From Tetracladium setigerum (taxonomy: Eukaryota; Ascomycota; Leotiomycetes; Helotiales), in NCBI GenBank assembly GCA_031472005.1, contig PZJY01000011.1, positions 2,046,001 through 2,110,000 of the forward strand: 64,000 bases of DNA, written 5' to 3'. Positions 47,122-57,745 of this stretch are shown in pieces. Both the position numbers and the translations under genes were made by a program. Within the stretch, counting starts at the first letter, position 1. Each line of letters starts with the position of its first letter. The notes below the pieces were generated by a model. That model did not search any database, was not told where the DNA came from, and saw only the letters and a list, made by a program, of their open reading frames with translations.

Positions 47122-50100
47122 CTACGACGGTGTGCGCTTGATCTTGGGAAATATCTTTTCTTTTGCTTCAGCTTCCTTCGGAACTCGCTTAGTTTCGTGC
47201 AAGAAGACAATATCGTCATCACTATCCTCCTTTTTCTTTCCATTCGCAACAACTTCAATCTCTTCATCACTTTTATAGAGATCTAGATCAGTAACAGTAC
47301 GCCAACAGAGTGACATCATATCCAAGGGACATGACAGGGCCGGTTGAACAACAGCAAGAATGATGATGCGATGCAAGGAATCTTGTTTTACAGGGGATTT
47401 TCTTATATAGGGAAGATAGTCTTCATCCTGGAACTCACTCATCATCATTTCCTTCGCCGCAGTTCGGAAGCTCCGTAGCACCAGTGCTGTTGTCGTCGTC
47501 GTCGTCCTCGATGGCAAATGGCTGGCGCTTTTTAGCTCTCTTGGCGGACTTAGAGCTGGGCGTTGATGAGTGTTTTCGTTTCTTGCTCTGGTCTAGATCG
47601 GATATGACAGGAGTCTCGCGGGATTTGACTCGCTCGAAACCTTGTGGTGGTCGGGATTTAAGCCCCGAATCAGGGATCTGTTGAGTTCTGAGTCCGTTGC
47701 TTGTTGGCCGAGACTTGGATCTGCTTCCAACAGGTGTTGATGTAGAAGATTGTCGCTTGAACGAATCAATAATAGGAGTGATATGACGGGCGTTATTCGC
47801 CTCGTTGGCAACTGAGTCTTGACGATGGGTAAGAGTCGACTCCAAGACTTTGAAACCGTTTATCTCTGGTCCAATTGAGTTTGTGGTAGCTTTGGTTTTT
47901 AGTTTGTTCTCCGTCGCCTCGACCTTCCCTCGTAGTACTGAAAATTGACCTTCAGCGTACTTAAAATTGTCGTTCAATTTCTCCCTCATGGTGCCCAATT
48001 GTTTATTTACAGAAGACATCTCATTTGTGAGACTTGAGATCTTCTCACCATTACCTGCCAGAGCTTCGGCCTGCTTCTTGGAATCAGGTTGAATGATATT
48101 AAGCAGGCTTTGGTGGTCTGTCGAGGTACTTGTCAGAGTCTTGATATCTTCCTTGAGAGCCTCAACTTGACCAGTCAGTGCTTTAACTTCCGCCTCAACT
48201 TGACCCTTTAGTGCTTGAACTTGCGCCTCTTCAAAAGAGAATTGACCTTTGAGATTGATGATAGCGTTCTCAAGATCTGTCGATGATCCAGTGCTCTCGA
48301 GACGCTGGATCTGTGAAGCTAGAGAATTAAGCCGATTTACGACTGAATCATGGTCTATCTTGGCGTCCACGAAATTCTTGACAGCAGTATCCTTATTAGC
48401 AGAGACTGTGCCACTTATTTGTTCTATCATGTCTCTATTCTGTGCTGCCAATGCTGATGAGTGCATCATGGCGTCGTCTCTGTTCTGTGTTACCAATGCA
48501 GATAAACGCCTGACATCTCCTGTAAGCGAATCAATGTCGGCGCGAACCCTCTCCAAAGATCTCAGATCCGGGCACATTTCTTTCAGCTGATCGATGATAT
48601 AGGTCACCATGGCCCCAGTTGTAACGTTGTTGATTCGGTTCTCGTGATTGTGTGAAGCATTCGTTAACGCGACAACTTCGGCGCCAAGAGCGTTGTGGTT
48701 GTTGAGCAAAGAATTGTGACCTTCTAGCAAAGTATTGTGGGAATTGGTCAGACCAATTTGGGCACTCTTCAAACCCTGAACTTCGTCGTTGGTTTTTTTT
48801 GTGACAACCCAAAGTGCAGCGGCTTCGGTACTCGTAAATGTCCTGTCGCTGACCAGGGTATTGAGTTTGGCTTCGAGGGATTCCATGCTAGTTTTAAGAA
48901 CAGCAGCTTCCTTGTTGACACACAACGTCGAGTCGACAAAAGTAGTTTGCAAGTCGTCAAGCTGAGTCTGCAGGTGAGTCTGCGACACTGTCTCTGGGTC
49001 AGCACGAACAGCTTCGAGAACCCTGTTTGTGACCACGGTGACGAAATGTTCCTTCATCTCTGCAATCTCATTCGCAAGTTTCTGACGCTGGTCCTTCTCA
49101 CTCTGGATAGTCTTCTTGATTGATTCCAATTCAGGTTCGATATCTTCATCGATAGCTTTATTAACTACCTCGTGCATGCTTTCGTTCTGCGATTTAACCG
49201 CAGCGTCGTGTCTTGCACGGAATTGAGCAATCTCAGACTTCTGGGCGGAAAGAAGGTTGCTCTGGGACTCTTCTACAGTTTTAACACGACGCTCAATCGT
49301 CTGAAGTTCCGGCATGAAAGTCGTGGCAAATTCCTCTTTAAAGTTGTTGGTGCTTTTGTGGGAGAACTCCACCTTCTCGATTCGTTCCGCAATATTATTG
49401 ATGAGATTTCGGTTCCTTTCTGCCTTTTCCATCCGATCCGCAAGATTATTCTGAGAGTCTTCTACTTTCGTAAGTCGACCCACGAGATCATTAAGAAGAT
49501 TTTGCATCTCCTGAAGTTGTATAAGAGTTTGATCGACTTGGGTTTGATAGTTATTGTTGCTCTCCAACTTGACGATTTTCTCATTGACAGCCTCGAGGGC
49601 TTGATCATGACTTGAATGGTTGTTCTCCATCTTCGTCATTTTCTCATCAAAACCCAGGAGTGTCTTGCCATAACTTGCTTGGTTGCTTGTCAGTTTGGTC
49701 ATCTTTTGATCGAATAATTGTAAAGATAGCTCGGTGGTAGCGATTCGATTACGTTGGGCCTCGAGATCGTCATTGGAGAGCGTTGTAGGCTGTTGTGATG
49801 GTTTCAGCTCGAGACTCATCACCTTTCCGTTAAGGCCGTGAATCTCCTTGCTGATTTCCAAGCGGTTCTCTTTAACGGTTGTCTGGAGGATATCCAACGC
49901 TTGGGAACTCTCCTTCGCCAATTTGGTGGTCAAGGTACTCTCAGCAATACTTTCATCTATCTTCTCAACTTTCATTTTCAAGGCGTAAATAGTAGCAGGA
50001 ACGCTTGACATCTTATTCGATTGCGACTCGAGTTTTTCAATTTTATCCGCAGAAGATTTGGCCCCCTCCAAAAGCATGTGGACATCCTTGTTTGAGGCAG

Positions 50101-51126
50101 AAAGATTACGGTTGAGTTCATTGAGTTCCTCTTTTGAACGATCTCTCGCCTCTTTTTCAGACTTCCGAAGGCTCGCAATGAATTCCGTGTTCGATCTCAC
50201 CGTTTCAAGAAGTTCTAGGTGAGACTTTTTCATGTCTTCGAAAGAATCACATTGCTGCTTGAGATGTCGGACTTCTTCCTGTAACGCACCTTCCTTGGCC
50301 GACACTACATGTTGAGTGATATTGGTGACTAATGTCCTGACTAGTTCCTCGGTCAAGGCATTAACTTTATCTTTTTGCTGTTCACAAGTTTGCGAGCTTG
50401 CTTGGTATCTTTTTTCGGCTTTGTCTTTTGCGTCTTCTTGGTAAAGTTTCGTGGACGCGAATTTGTCATGTTGCAATCTCGACTTAGTGAACTCGGCGGT
50501 GCGTTCGTCAACGGCCTGCTTCGCCGTAGCTTGCTGGATTAGAAGAGCTGAGGCTTGCGAAGATTCATTAACGATCTTTTGAGAAAGCGCGATGATGGCA
50601 TCCATATCTGCAATTTTATAAGATTGCTCTGTTTGAGAGAGCGTAGGAGCAGCCGGAGATTCGAGCGGTTTCGGTGCCGACTGAGTGGTGTTGTTGGTGT
50701 TGGTAGGTTTGTGAGCTGTAGAATCGAAATTTAATGGCTGTGTTTTCGAAGGGTGAACAGGGCTATTAGTCAAAGATGATATGCTCCCGGAGTCTAATTA
50801 AGAAGAAAGTCAATACTGAAATCAAATCTTATAGCTTAGAATAGTTGCATACCTATAGTGTCTTGTAGCCCTGTTGATTTTGGGTCATCATATTTGCTGC
50901 GGCGTGGTGGTGACCGGGACCTTGATCGTCGTCTGGAGCGATCATAACTTATGTCCCGTTGTCGGTCCAAATGGATCCTTGCTTGCCGCTCTCGTTCCTC
51001 TCTACTCTCTCGATCACGATCGCGATTATAGTCCTCTCGACGACCAGACATCGGGCTTGTACCACCATAACTGTCCCGGCGATCAAAGTGTCTTGGAGGC
51101 CCGTCGCCTCTTCTGTATCCCGACAT
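47122..51126 (-). CDS. Long coiled-coil protein with RS-rich N-terminus
   Basis: Exons 51126-50853, 50793-47439 and 47269-47122 give 1,258 aa with compatible phases. The last intron (169 bp) uses a perfect GTGAGT donor that overlaps an otherwise in-frame TGA, so without splicing the protein would stop at 47435. The first exon is rich in Arg/Ser/Asp (SRRRSRSRSPPRRSK), like RS domains of nuclear RNA-associated proteins. The middle (about 150-1,060) is almost continuous heptad-type coiled coil with repeated blocks such as LESQSNK, KMTKLTSN and MEKAERN. The C-terminus has basic patches (KKRKHSSTPSSKSAKRAKKR) and acidic runs, typical of nuclear proteins. I do not recognise a named family; a structural or chromatin/nuclear-envelope role is possible. 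Confidence 0.78.
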
Positions 51127-52138
51127 GTCGAGATATCTGATGCATACATTAGTTAGTGAGAGAGTTCGGTTTTATTCAGGTCCGGCACGGTTGTAGGAAG
51201 AACAAGGCAAGTATGTACAGGCTGTAGAAGAATACGTGGATATGAAACCTGGGTAAGGTGGTTTTCTAGTAGGAGCGCGCCAATATGTCAGGCTGTTGGC
51301 CGGGGGCTTATAGGATAAGGCTGGACCTGGGAGGAACGAACGGCGCAACCAAAAGTGAAGGCTCCTCCACCAGCCAGGCAAAATCGTCGTTAAAGAAGAA
51401 TCGCCCATCAGGGTGGGAAAGACTGCACCAATCCAGAGGAAGTCGAAATGTGCGGGGACCAGCTACTTACACTTTCTACTCTGATCTCTCCTCCGGCGTC
51501 TCCTCCAGTATCTTGTTTCGTATGTATCCCTTCTACTTTCTCTCGAGATAGGTCGAATTCGGCAAGGAACGATGCTCTGGACAAGGCAACATGCACATCG
51601 TTCCTGAGTTATGAGAGGAAGTGCTCCGCAGACGGGTGGAATGTGTCGGGAGGGGAATGAGTGAGGTCGAAGTAGAGTAAATTGATAACCAGCAGTGGAG
51701 GAAGCACTCGACGCGTCTGCCAGATATGCTGCGTTCGTTCGTTTGAGGTGCAGTGAGCTCTGTTTGATGTGGCGTCGTTGATGCGCGCGTTGCGCTTCTG
51801 CCGCGTCGAGGAGCAAACACTCTCAATACAGACCAAGATTGGGTGGGTAGGTTGTGTTGTTGTTGCGGTTCAGAAAACGATTGGCGGGTGAATGTGGGCG
51901 GTGCAGGTGGAGGTATCGAGGAAGAGGTAGGTACTATACCTGGCCTGGGTAGCTACGTAGGTACCTAGACAAGCAATGTAAAAAAGGGTATTAAAACAGC
52001 CGTGGTGGAATTTAGAGAAGAAAGAGAAAGGAAAATAGATGGTAGAAATTGAGGTGAATGGGCACCAGGCTGGGTACCAGGGTGGAAAAATATGTAAAGC
52101 CGTTTATTTACTCTCTCTATCTTTGGTATCTATAGACC
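51127..52138. other. Upstream region of the coiled-coil gene
   Basis: About 1 kb from the coiled-coil gene start to the target-site TA of the Tc1-like element. It contains CT-rich and GGTAGGTA-type motifs. The open frames seen are short and overlapping; no gene supported. Confidence 0.4.
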
Positions 52139-52140
52139 TA

Positions 52141-52167
52141 CGGAGGTCGCGGCAAAAAGTCATAGGA
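52141..52167 (+). repeat. Left terminal inverted repeat of Tc1-like element
   Basis: 27 bp, inverted match to 53724-53750 with one G/C mismatch at the eleventh position; preceded by TA. Confidence 0.92.
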
Positions 52168-52302
52168 TTGCCAAGCATTTGAGGCCTTGGCACTAGCGCC
52201 CAATGCGGTATCGTAAAAACATCGTAGAAGTGCCAAAACAGCTGTTTATGCCCTTATTTTTGACCCTTTTCCATCATTCGAGTGCCTGAATTAGACGCTA
52301 AA

Positions 52303-53600
52303 ATGCCTGCTATTCTCTCTCGCCAAACGCAAAACGATGTCGGTACACGAATCCAAGCATTATGTATGCTTGAGCTCGGTATTCCCCTCCCTCAAATTAT
52401 CGAAACAACAAAGATCTCTCGTTCCTCGATCTATCGACTCCGAGCCACTACAATCGCGCGTGGATACAAGCCAGAAGAGAGTAAAAAGCTTATTCTCGAG
52501 TACGTCCAAGATGCGCCGAAGTCAGGAAGGCCGGTGAAGGCTACAGAAGAGGTGAAGGAAGCTATTGTACGAATTATATCTAAAAACTCGACGACTCGTA
52601 CTCATACCACCCAAACTATAGCGAACGTCTTAAAGGATCAAGAGAAAGTCGACGTCTCGGCTCGTACAGTTTGGAATATCCTCAATTCTCTCGGATACGG
52701 AAATTATAAGCCAACTTTCAAGCCAGGGCTCACCGAGTCTGCAAAAGCGATCCGGTGGAAGTGGTGTAAAGACCATGAGAATTGGACTTTGGAGGATTGG
52801 AAGAATGTTATCTGGTCGGATGAAACAGCGGTGACGATGGGAGGACAGCGAGGCAGGATAAGAGTTTGGAGACTTCAATCCGAGGCTTATAATAATCATT
52901 ATATTCGTCGTCGATGGAAAGGATTCAAACAATTCATGTTCTGGGGCTGTTTCTCGTACGATAAGAAGGGTCCTTGCCATATCTAGAAAGATGAGACTCC
53001 TACTGAGAAGAGAGAAGCCGACGCATGGCTTGAGGAGCAAAACAGGATTCTCGAGCCGATTTGCAAGGCCGAATAGGAGCTTAATACAGCAATGCGGAGA
53101 GTTCGTATCACTCGCAATATACCGGGAAAGAAACCTGCTTAGAAGTGGACGAAGAAGACGGGGAAGCTTATACGAGATAGTAGTGGTGGAATCGACTGGT
53201 ATCGATATCAAAAGCTTATCCTCCAAGGCAAACTACTCCCTTTTACAAAAGAATGCAAGATCGATCGGCCGAATACTATCGTTTAAGAGGATAACGCTTC
53301 CCCTCACGCTCACTCTTATTAAGCTAGAGTCTACGACTTTTAGGGAATCGTACGAATGCTCTAGCCGGCAAACTCTCCAGACCTTAATATGATAGAACCT
53401 CTTTAGTTTTGGCTTAAAAGAGAAACAATAAAATACGGAGCTGCAACGAGCTAACGGCAAATGGAGCAGGATTAGCTAAATGCATGGGAAAATCTATCTC
53501 AAGAGCGTATTCGACGTTGGATCGAGAGAATTATTATACATATTACAAAAGTAATCTTATTAAAAGGTGGTAACGAGTATTAAGAGGGCGTACAAGGCAG
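52303..53600 (+). pseudogene. Tc1-like transposase, inactivated by RIP-type stops
   Basis: The frame opens at the ATG 52303 and is intact to the TAG at 52984, covering the helix-turn-helix DNA-binding half (ELGIPLPQIIETTKISRSS, TARTVWNILNSLGYG-type region) and the first catalytic Asp in VIWSDETAV. After that the same frame continues to about 53600 with the rest of the catalytic core: EDNASPHAHS (second Asp) and NSPDLNMIEPL (third residue Glu), spaced as DD34E. The frame has 11 internal stops, all TAG or TAA and none TGA. Most lie where relatives have Trp or Gln, as expected from TGG to TAG or CAA to TAA, i.e. C-to-T change at CpA on either strand. No frameshift is needed. The protein cannot be active. 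Confidence 0.9.
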
Positions 53601-53723
53601 GAAGAGGAATCCTGATCGAGTTCATTAAGTAGATAGGCACATCAGAGCACTTTTTTATGTATACTTTTGTTAATAGACTTGTGCCAAGGTATGCCCCTGT
53701 ACTTCTTGGCACTCTTAGCGTAT

Positions 53724-53750
53724 TCCTATGACTTTTTGCCGGGACCTCCG
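53724..53750 (-). repeat. Right terminal inverted repeat of Tc1-like element
   Basis: 27 bp, inverted match to 52141-52167; followed by TA. Confidence 0.92.
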
Positions 53751-53873
53751 TACAGAAGAAGGAAATAATGGGGCACCCCTGTACTTCCCTGGCCAATCAG
53801 AGTGCTGGAACGTCTGGAGCCTGCCAAGATTTCCATGCTGACCGCTTTTCGGTCAATTATTTCAATTCTGCCG

Positions 53874-53904
53874 CTGCGTCTGCGTCTGCGTCTGCGTCTG
53901 CGCT
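53874..53904. repeat. TGCGTC hexanucleotide repeat, about five units
   Basis: Microsatellite in the RVB2 upstream/5' leader region, about 135 bp before its ATG. Confidence 0.8.
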
Positions 53905-54037
53905 TCCATCGTTCTGGGTACAGGAACGAACTGACTGGTCAACATCATCAACCTTTTCTACACATCCGCGTCTTTTCTCTCCCTTCCAAACATAACCGAG
54001 CTACACCTGCTTCGTGAGAGGAAGTTAATCGACCAAC

Positions 54038-55560
54038 ATGGCGACTGTGAGAAAGACTCAGGATTTCCCCAAAGCTCAAAGCGTCTCTGGCTAACTTGCG
54101 CCCGATGTGCAGACCATCCAAACCGTCTCCGAGGGCAAAGACCTTCGAGGTCTCAATCTTATCGCCGCCCATTCTCACATTCGAGGTCTAGGTGTCGACC
54201 CAGACACTCTTGAGCCACGCGCATCGTCCCAGGGTCTGGTCGGCCAGGAAAGAGCGCGCAAGGCGGCGGCCGTCATACTCCAGATGGTGAAAGAGGGCAA
54301 GATTGCTGGGAGAGCAGTTTTGATTGCAGGACCACCCAGGTACCGACGTTCAAGGCATCGGCAATAGTGTAAGCTAACACGCGCAGCACGGGAAAGACCG
54401 CAATTGCAATGGGCATGGCACAATCGCTTGGGACCGACGTACCCTTCACAATGCTTGCTTCCTCCGAAATCTTCTCCCTCGAAATGTCCAAGACCGAAGC
54501 TCTGGAACAAGCCTTCCGTAAATCTATCGGTGTTCGGATAAAAGAGGAGAGCGAGATGATCGAGGGAGAAGTCGTTGAGATTCAGACTGATCGAAGCGTG
54601 ACAGGGGGCACCAAGCAGGGCAAGCTTACCATCAAGACCACCGACATGGAGTCCGTCTACGATATGGGTAGCAAAATGATTGATTCCATGACCAAAGAGC
54701 GCGTAATGGCTGGCGATATCATCTCCATCGACAAATCATCGGGCAAAATTAGTAAATTGGGACGTTCATACGCGAAGTCACGAGACTACGATGCCATGGG
54801 CGTGGACACAAAATTCCTGCAGTGCCCAGATGGAGATTTACAACGACGCAAGGAAGTGACACACACAGTTAGCCTACACGAGATCGACGTCATCAATTCT
54901 CGCACGCAAGGTTTCCTGGCTCTCTTCTCTGGCGACACTGGTGAGATTCGCAGCGAGGTCAGAGATCAGATCAACACCAAAGTAGCCGAGTGGAAGGAAG
55001 AAGGAAAGGCGGAAATTTTACCAGGTGTACTTTTCATCGATGAAGTCCATATGCTGGATATCGAATGCTTTTCCTATATCAACCGCGCTCTAGAGGATGA
55101 GTTGGCGCCTATAGTTATCATGGCCAGCAACAGAGGGAACTCCCGCATCCGAGGAACCAACTATCGCTCCCCGCATGGTCTTCCTCTCGATTTCCTTGAC
55201 CGTGTTGTCATTGTTTCAACACATCCTTACACGCCCTCCGAAATTGGCCAGATCCTCGCCATCCGTGCCGCCGAAGAAGAAGTGGACATCACACCCGACG
55301 CCCTTGCTCTCCTAACAAAGATTGGCCAGGAGACCGGAATCCGCTATGCGAGTAATCTGATTACAACAAGTCAATTGATCAGTGCGAAGAGGAAGGCAAA
55401 GTCGGTTGAGGTTGGCGATGTGCAGAGAAGTTTTGCACTGTTTTATGATGCGGCGAGGAGTGTCAAGTTTGTTGGAGAGTTCGAGAAGAGACTGATTGGT
55501 GATGATGGGGAGGTTGGGTTGTCGGTTACAAATGGTCATGGTGATGCGATGGAGATGTGA
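54038..55560 (+). CDS. RVB2: RVB2 (Reptin/TIP49b) AAA+ ATPase
   Basis: Three exons, 54038-54046, 54113-54339 and 54387-55560, give 469 aa, the usual length. The first coding exon is just nine bases (Met-Ala-Thr). Walker A is GPPSTGKT (about 76-83), created across the second intron; Walker B is LFIDEVHML (about 295-303); the sensor region (IVIMASNRGNSRIRGT) and C-terminal lid are present. The inserted OB-fold domain II lies between about 120 and 290. RVB2 forms a hetero-hexameric ring with RVB1 and serves INO80 and SWR1 chromatin remodelling, R2TP and snoRNP assembly; these roles are from the family. RVB1 is not in this window. Confidence 0.96.
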
Positions 55561-55974
55561 GTATGTGACTGAGGGTAATTTGGCGTCTGGTATGGAATGC
55601 AAAATATGTCTTAGACATGGTAGACAAGTTATGCTATATGTACGAAAACTGGTGTACGAGAGCGAAAATTCAAATATGCAAAAATATCACCGATATGACT
55701 ATTCTGACTTATATTCACAACACAACAAGCGTGTTTATTGGGTATGATTGGGTATCTTTTTTTCCTTCCTGGTCCTACTGTACTGCTACCGTACTGATAC
55801 AGATCCGCTTTCAAACGCGGATAATTTGCTTTTGCGCTTGCTTTGCTCAATGCAATCGCTTTTGCAAAATCCTCATAGTAAATCCACCAGGTATCCAGCA
55901 GAGACTCATTGTCGCTTCAATGCTCGCCTCCAAGGATATGAGCGTATGAATTTTCCGCAACACATATTCCCGCT
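55561..55974. other. Convergent 3' intergenic region
   Basis: About 410 bp between RVB2 (plus) and the LIN1-like gene (minus); AT-rich; no gene. Confidence 0.55.
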
Positions 55975-57438
55975 TCATACAAAATCCACCACTCTACTCC
56001 ACGCCCCCTCCTCACCAACCCTCCTAAACTCAACTCCTTCGCCAAAATATCCCGCGTCACTCCAAGCAACCATGGTAGCTCCATCAAACGGCCCCTGCTT
56101 GACCCCTCCATCCCTTAAATCCGTCCATCTATACTCCCACATCTTCACTCCTCCATCACTCTTCTCCGCTATATCAGCCTTCTTCGGTTCAACCCAGTCC
56201 TCGCCCGCTTCCCTCCTGTACTGCCGAATCAACATCTCCCGCTCCTGTTCGTAGATTTCTGTTTGGCCTCTCGTGAGAAGCTGGTCTGCTGCTCCCGTGA
56301 TAGCATCGACCGCTTCTCTAATCCGAACTTGTTCTGGATCCTCGACTGTCTTTTCAGAGCTTTCATCAATATCCATTCCCCCACTCCCCTTTTGCTGCTT
56401 CTTGAGTTTCCATTTTGGGATTTTCTTGGTCTTTACTTGACCCTTCCCTAATCTCGCCAGTGCCTCCAACACAGTCTCTCCTTTCTCCAGCCGTAGAATA
56501 AGACTTCGTAAGATATCAGGCAATAACAATGCATCGTCCTCCCTGCTCTTCTGTCTTCTTTCAGCCTCGCGCTTCTCGTGTGCTTCCGCAGCTTTCTTCA
56601 TATCCTTTTTGCTAACACCTTCAAGCCACATATCGTGCTTTGCATCAGGATCGTTTGCCTTCCTGACGAAGTTTCCTGCATCATCGAAGCGACCTTCTTC
56701 TTGTTCAGCTTTCATGTTGAACGCATCAACCTTGGGCGCATTTCTTTTCAGGCCACCGGCGCCCACTTCCTCATCCACACCTTCTTCTTCAGCAGCTAAA
56801 GCAGCGTCGTCCGAATCATCAGAGGATTCTTGATCATCCATAGCATGTGTGGAAAGCTTTCCCTTTGGATCCAGTGAAAAGTTATTTGGTATGTGGCCAC
56901 CTGATTTTGAAGAGAGGACCTGTCCAACAATTTCATCTTCCTCCAGAAATTTGACTTGTTTCCCTCTCCTCTTGTCCGCAAGCTCCCCACCAGCTTCGTT
57001 GTCATCTTCCTCCTCCTCCTCCAAATCCCCAAACATATCCTCGTCCTCATCATCCTCCCCTCCTTTTACTTTCCCCTTCCCATCCCCAGCTTTAGGCTTC
57101 CCGTACCCATCCAGAACATCCCAGCCGACCCCTTCGCCTCCTTTCTTCCCAAGCGCCCTCGCCCTCTCATCAGCTCGCGCATCGAACCCCTCATTCTCCG
57201 AGTCCGAATCATACCCATCGATATTCACCGCACCCCGTTTCGTAGCCAAACCAGAGCCGCCGATAACATCAGCTTCAAGAACAGCATCTTCTTCTGGCGC
57301 ATCCGCGGCGAGGGCAGAGGGGTTGCGGATATCGAATTTGGGCTTTTTGGATGAGGAGGGGTCGTCGGATGTGTGGTGCGCGCGTGCGAATGCTTCGCTG
57401 GCGCGTTTAGGGCGCGCAGCGGAATGGCGAGATGACAT
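55975..57438 (-). CDS. LIN1: LIN1/CD2BP2-like GYF-domain protein
   Basis: Single-exon 487-aa protein. It starts with MSSRHSAARPKRASEAF and has a highly acidic, charged first half with the conserved stretch LEEDEIVGQVLSSKSGGHIP-type region and NNFSLDPKG. A second conserved block (DMWLEGVSKKDMKKAAEAHE) follows. The C-terminal GYF domain (about 427-470) has WEYRWTD and QGPFDGATMVAW, with a terminal extension. Yeast Lin1 and human CD2BP2 associate with the U5 snRNP through Prp6 and bind proline-rich ligands with the GYF domain, so a splicing role is expected. It is divergent from UFD1. Confidence 0.88.
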   Translation of the reverse strand: MSSRHSAARPKRASEAFARAHHTSDDPSSSKKPKFDIRNPSALAADAPEEDAVLEADVIGGSGLATKRGAVNIDGYDSDSENEGFDARADERARALGKKGGEGVGWDVLDGYGKPKAGDGKGKVKGGEDDEDEDMFGDLEEEEEDDNEAGGELADKRRGKQVKFLEEDEIVGQVLSSKSGGHIPNNFSLDPKGKLSTHAMDDQESSDDSDDAALAAEEEGVDEEVGAGGLKRNAPKVDAFNMKAEQEEGRFDDAGNFVRKANDPDAKHDMWLEGVSKKDMKKAAEAHEKREAERRQKSREDDALLLPDILRSLILRLEKGETVLEALARLGKGQVKTKKIPKWKLKKQQKGSGGMDIDESSEKTVEDPEQVRIREAVDAITGAADQLLTRGQTEIYEQEREMLIRQYRREAGEDWVEPKKADIAEKSDGGVKMWEYRWTDLRDGGVKQGPFDGATMVAWSDAGYFGEGVEFRRVGEEGAWSRVVDFV

Positions 57439-57745
57439 CGTCCTAGTTGTTTGTTCAGTGGATTAATTAAGGGTTGTTTGTGTCCATAGAATGATTTCGG
57501 GGTGTTGGAATGTGCTGGTGGAAAGGTGAATGTTCGAATGAATATTTCGGAGTTTAGAATTCCCCTCCACCGCCCAGGCACAGCCGAGACGTCATGCAAG
57601 TGCCAGCAGCAGCTTGAGCTTCAACTTGGGCGAACTCACTTTAGCAACTACAACGATCAAACCTTCCTCTCACTTAACAATAAATTTCTTGCGACATACC
57701 TTTTCGACCCTAAAATTCCCAATCTACCCAACGACAGATTTGAAG
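57439..57745. promoter_or_regulatory. Shared divergent promoter, LIN1-like and UFD1
   Basis: About 307 bp separate the two start codons. The UFD1-proximal half is CT-rich, as in fungal housekeeping promoters. Confidence 0.55.

Larger units (their letters stand above)
52141..53750 (+). mobile_element. Tc1-like DNA transposon, RIP-mutated, 1,610 bp
   Basis: Bounded by 27-bp terminal inverted repeats (52141-52167 and 53724-53750) that differ at one position; the ends read CGGAGGTC. A TA dinucleotide flanks each end (52139-52140, 53751-53752), the target-site duplication of Tc1/mariner elements. Subterminal copies of TTGGCAC/GTGCCAA occur inside both ends. The single gene inside is broken by stops (see the pseudogene entry). 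Well-preserved termini with a dead transposase suggest a fairly recent insertion that was then silenced by point mutation. It sits about 1 kb upstream of the coiled-coil gene and 290 bp upstream of RVB2. Confidence 0.92.
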
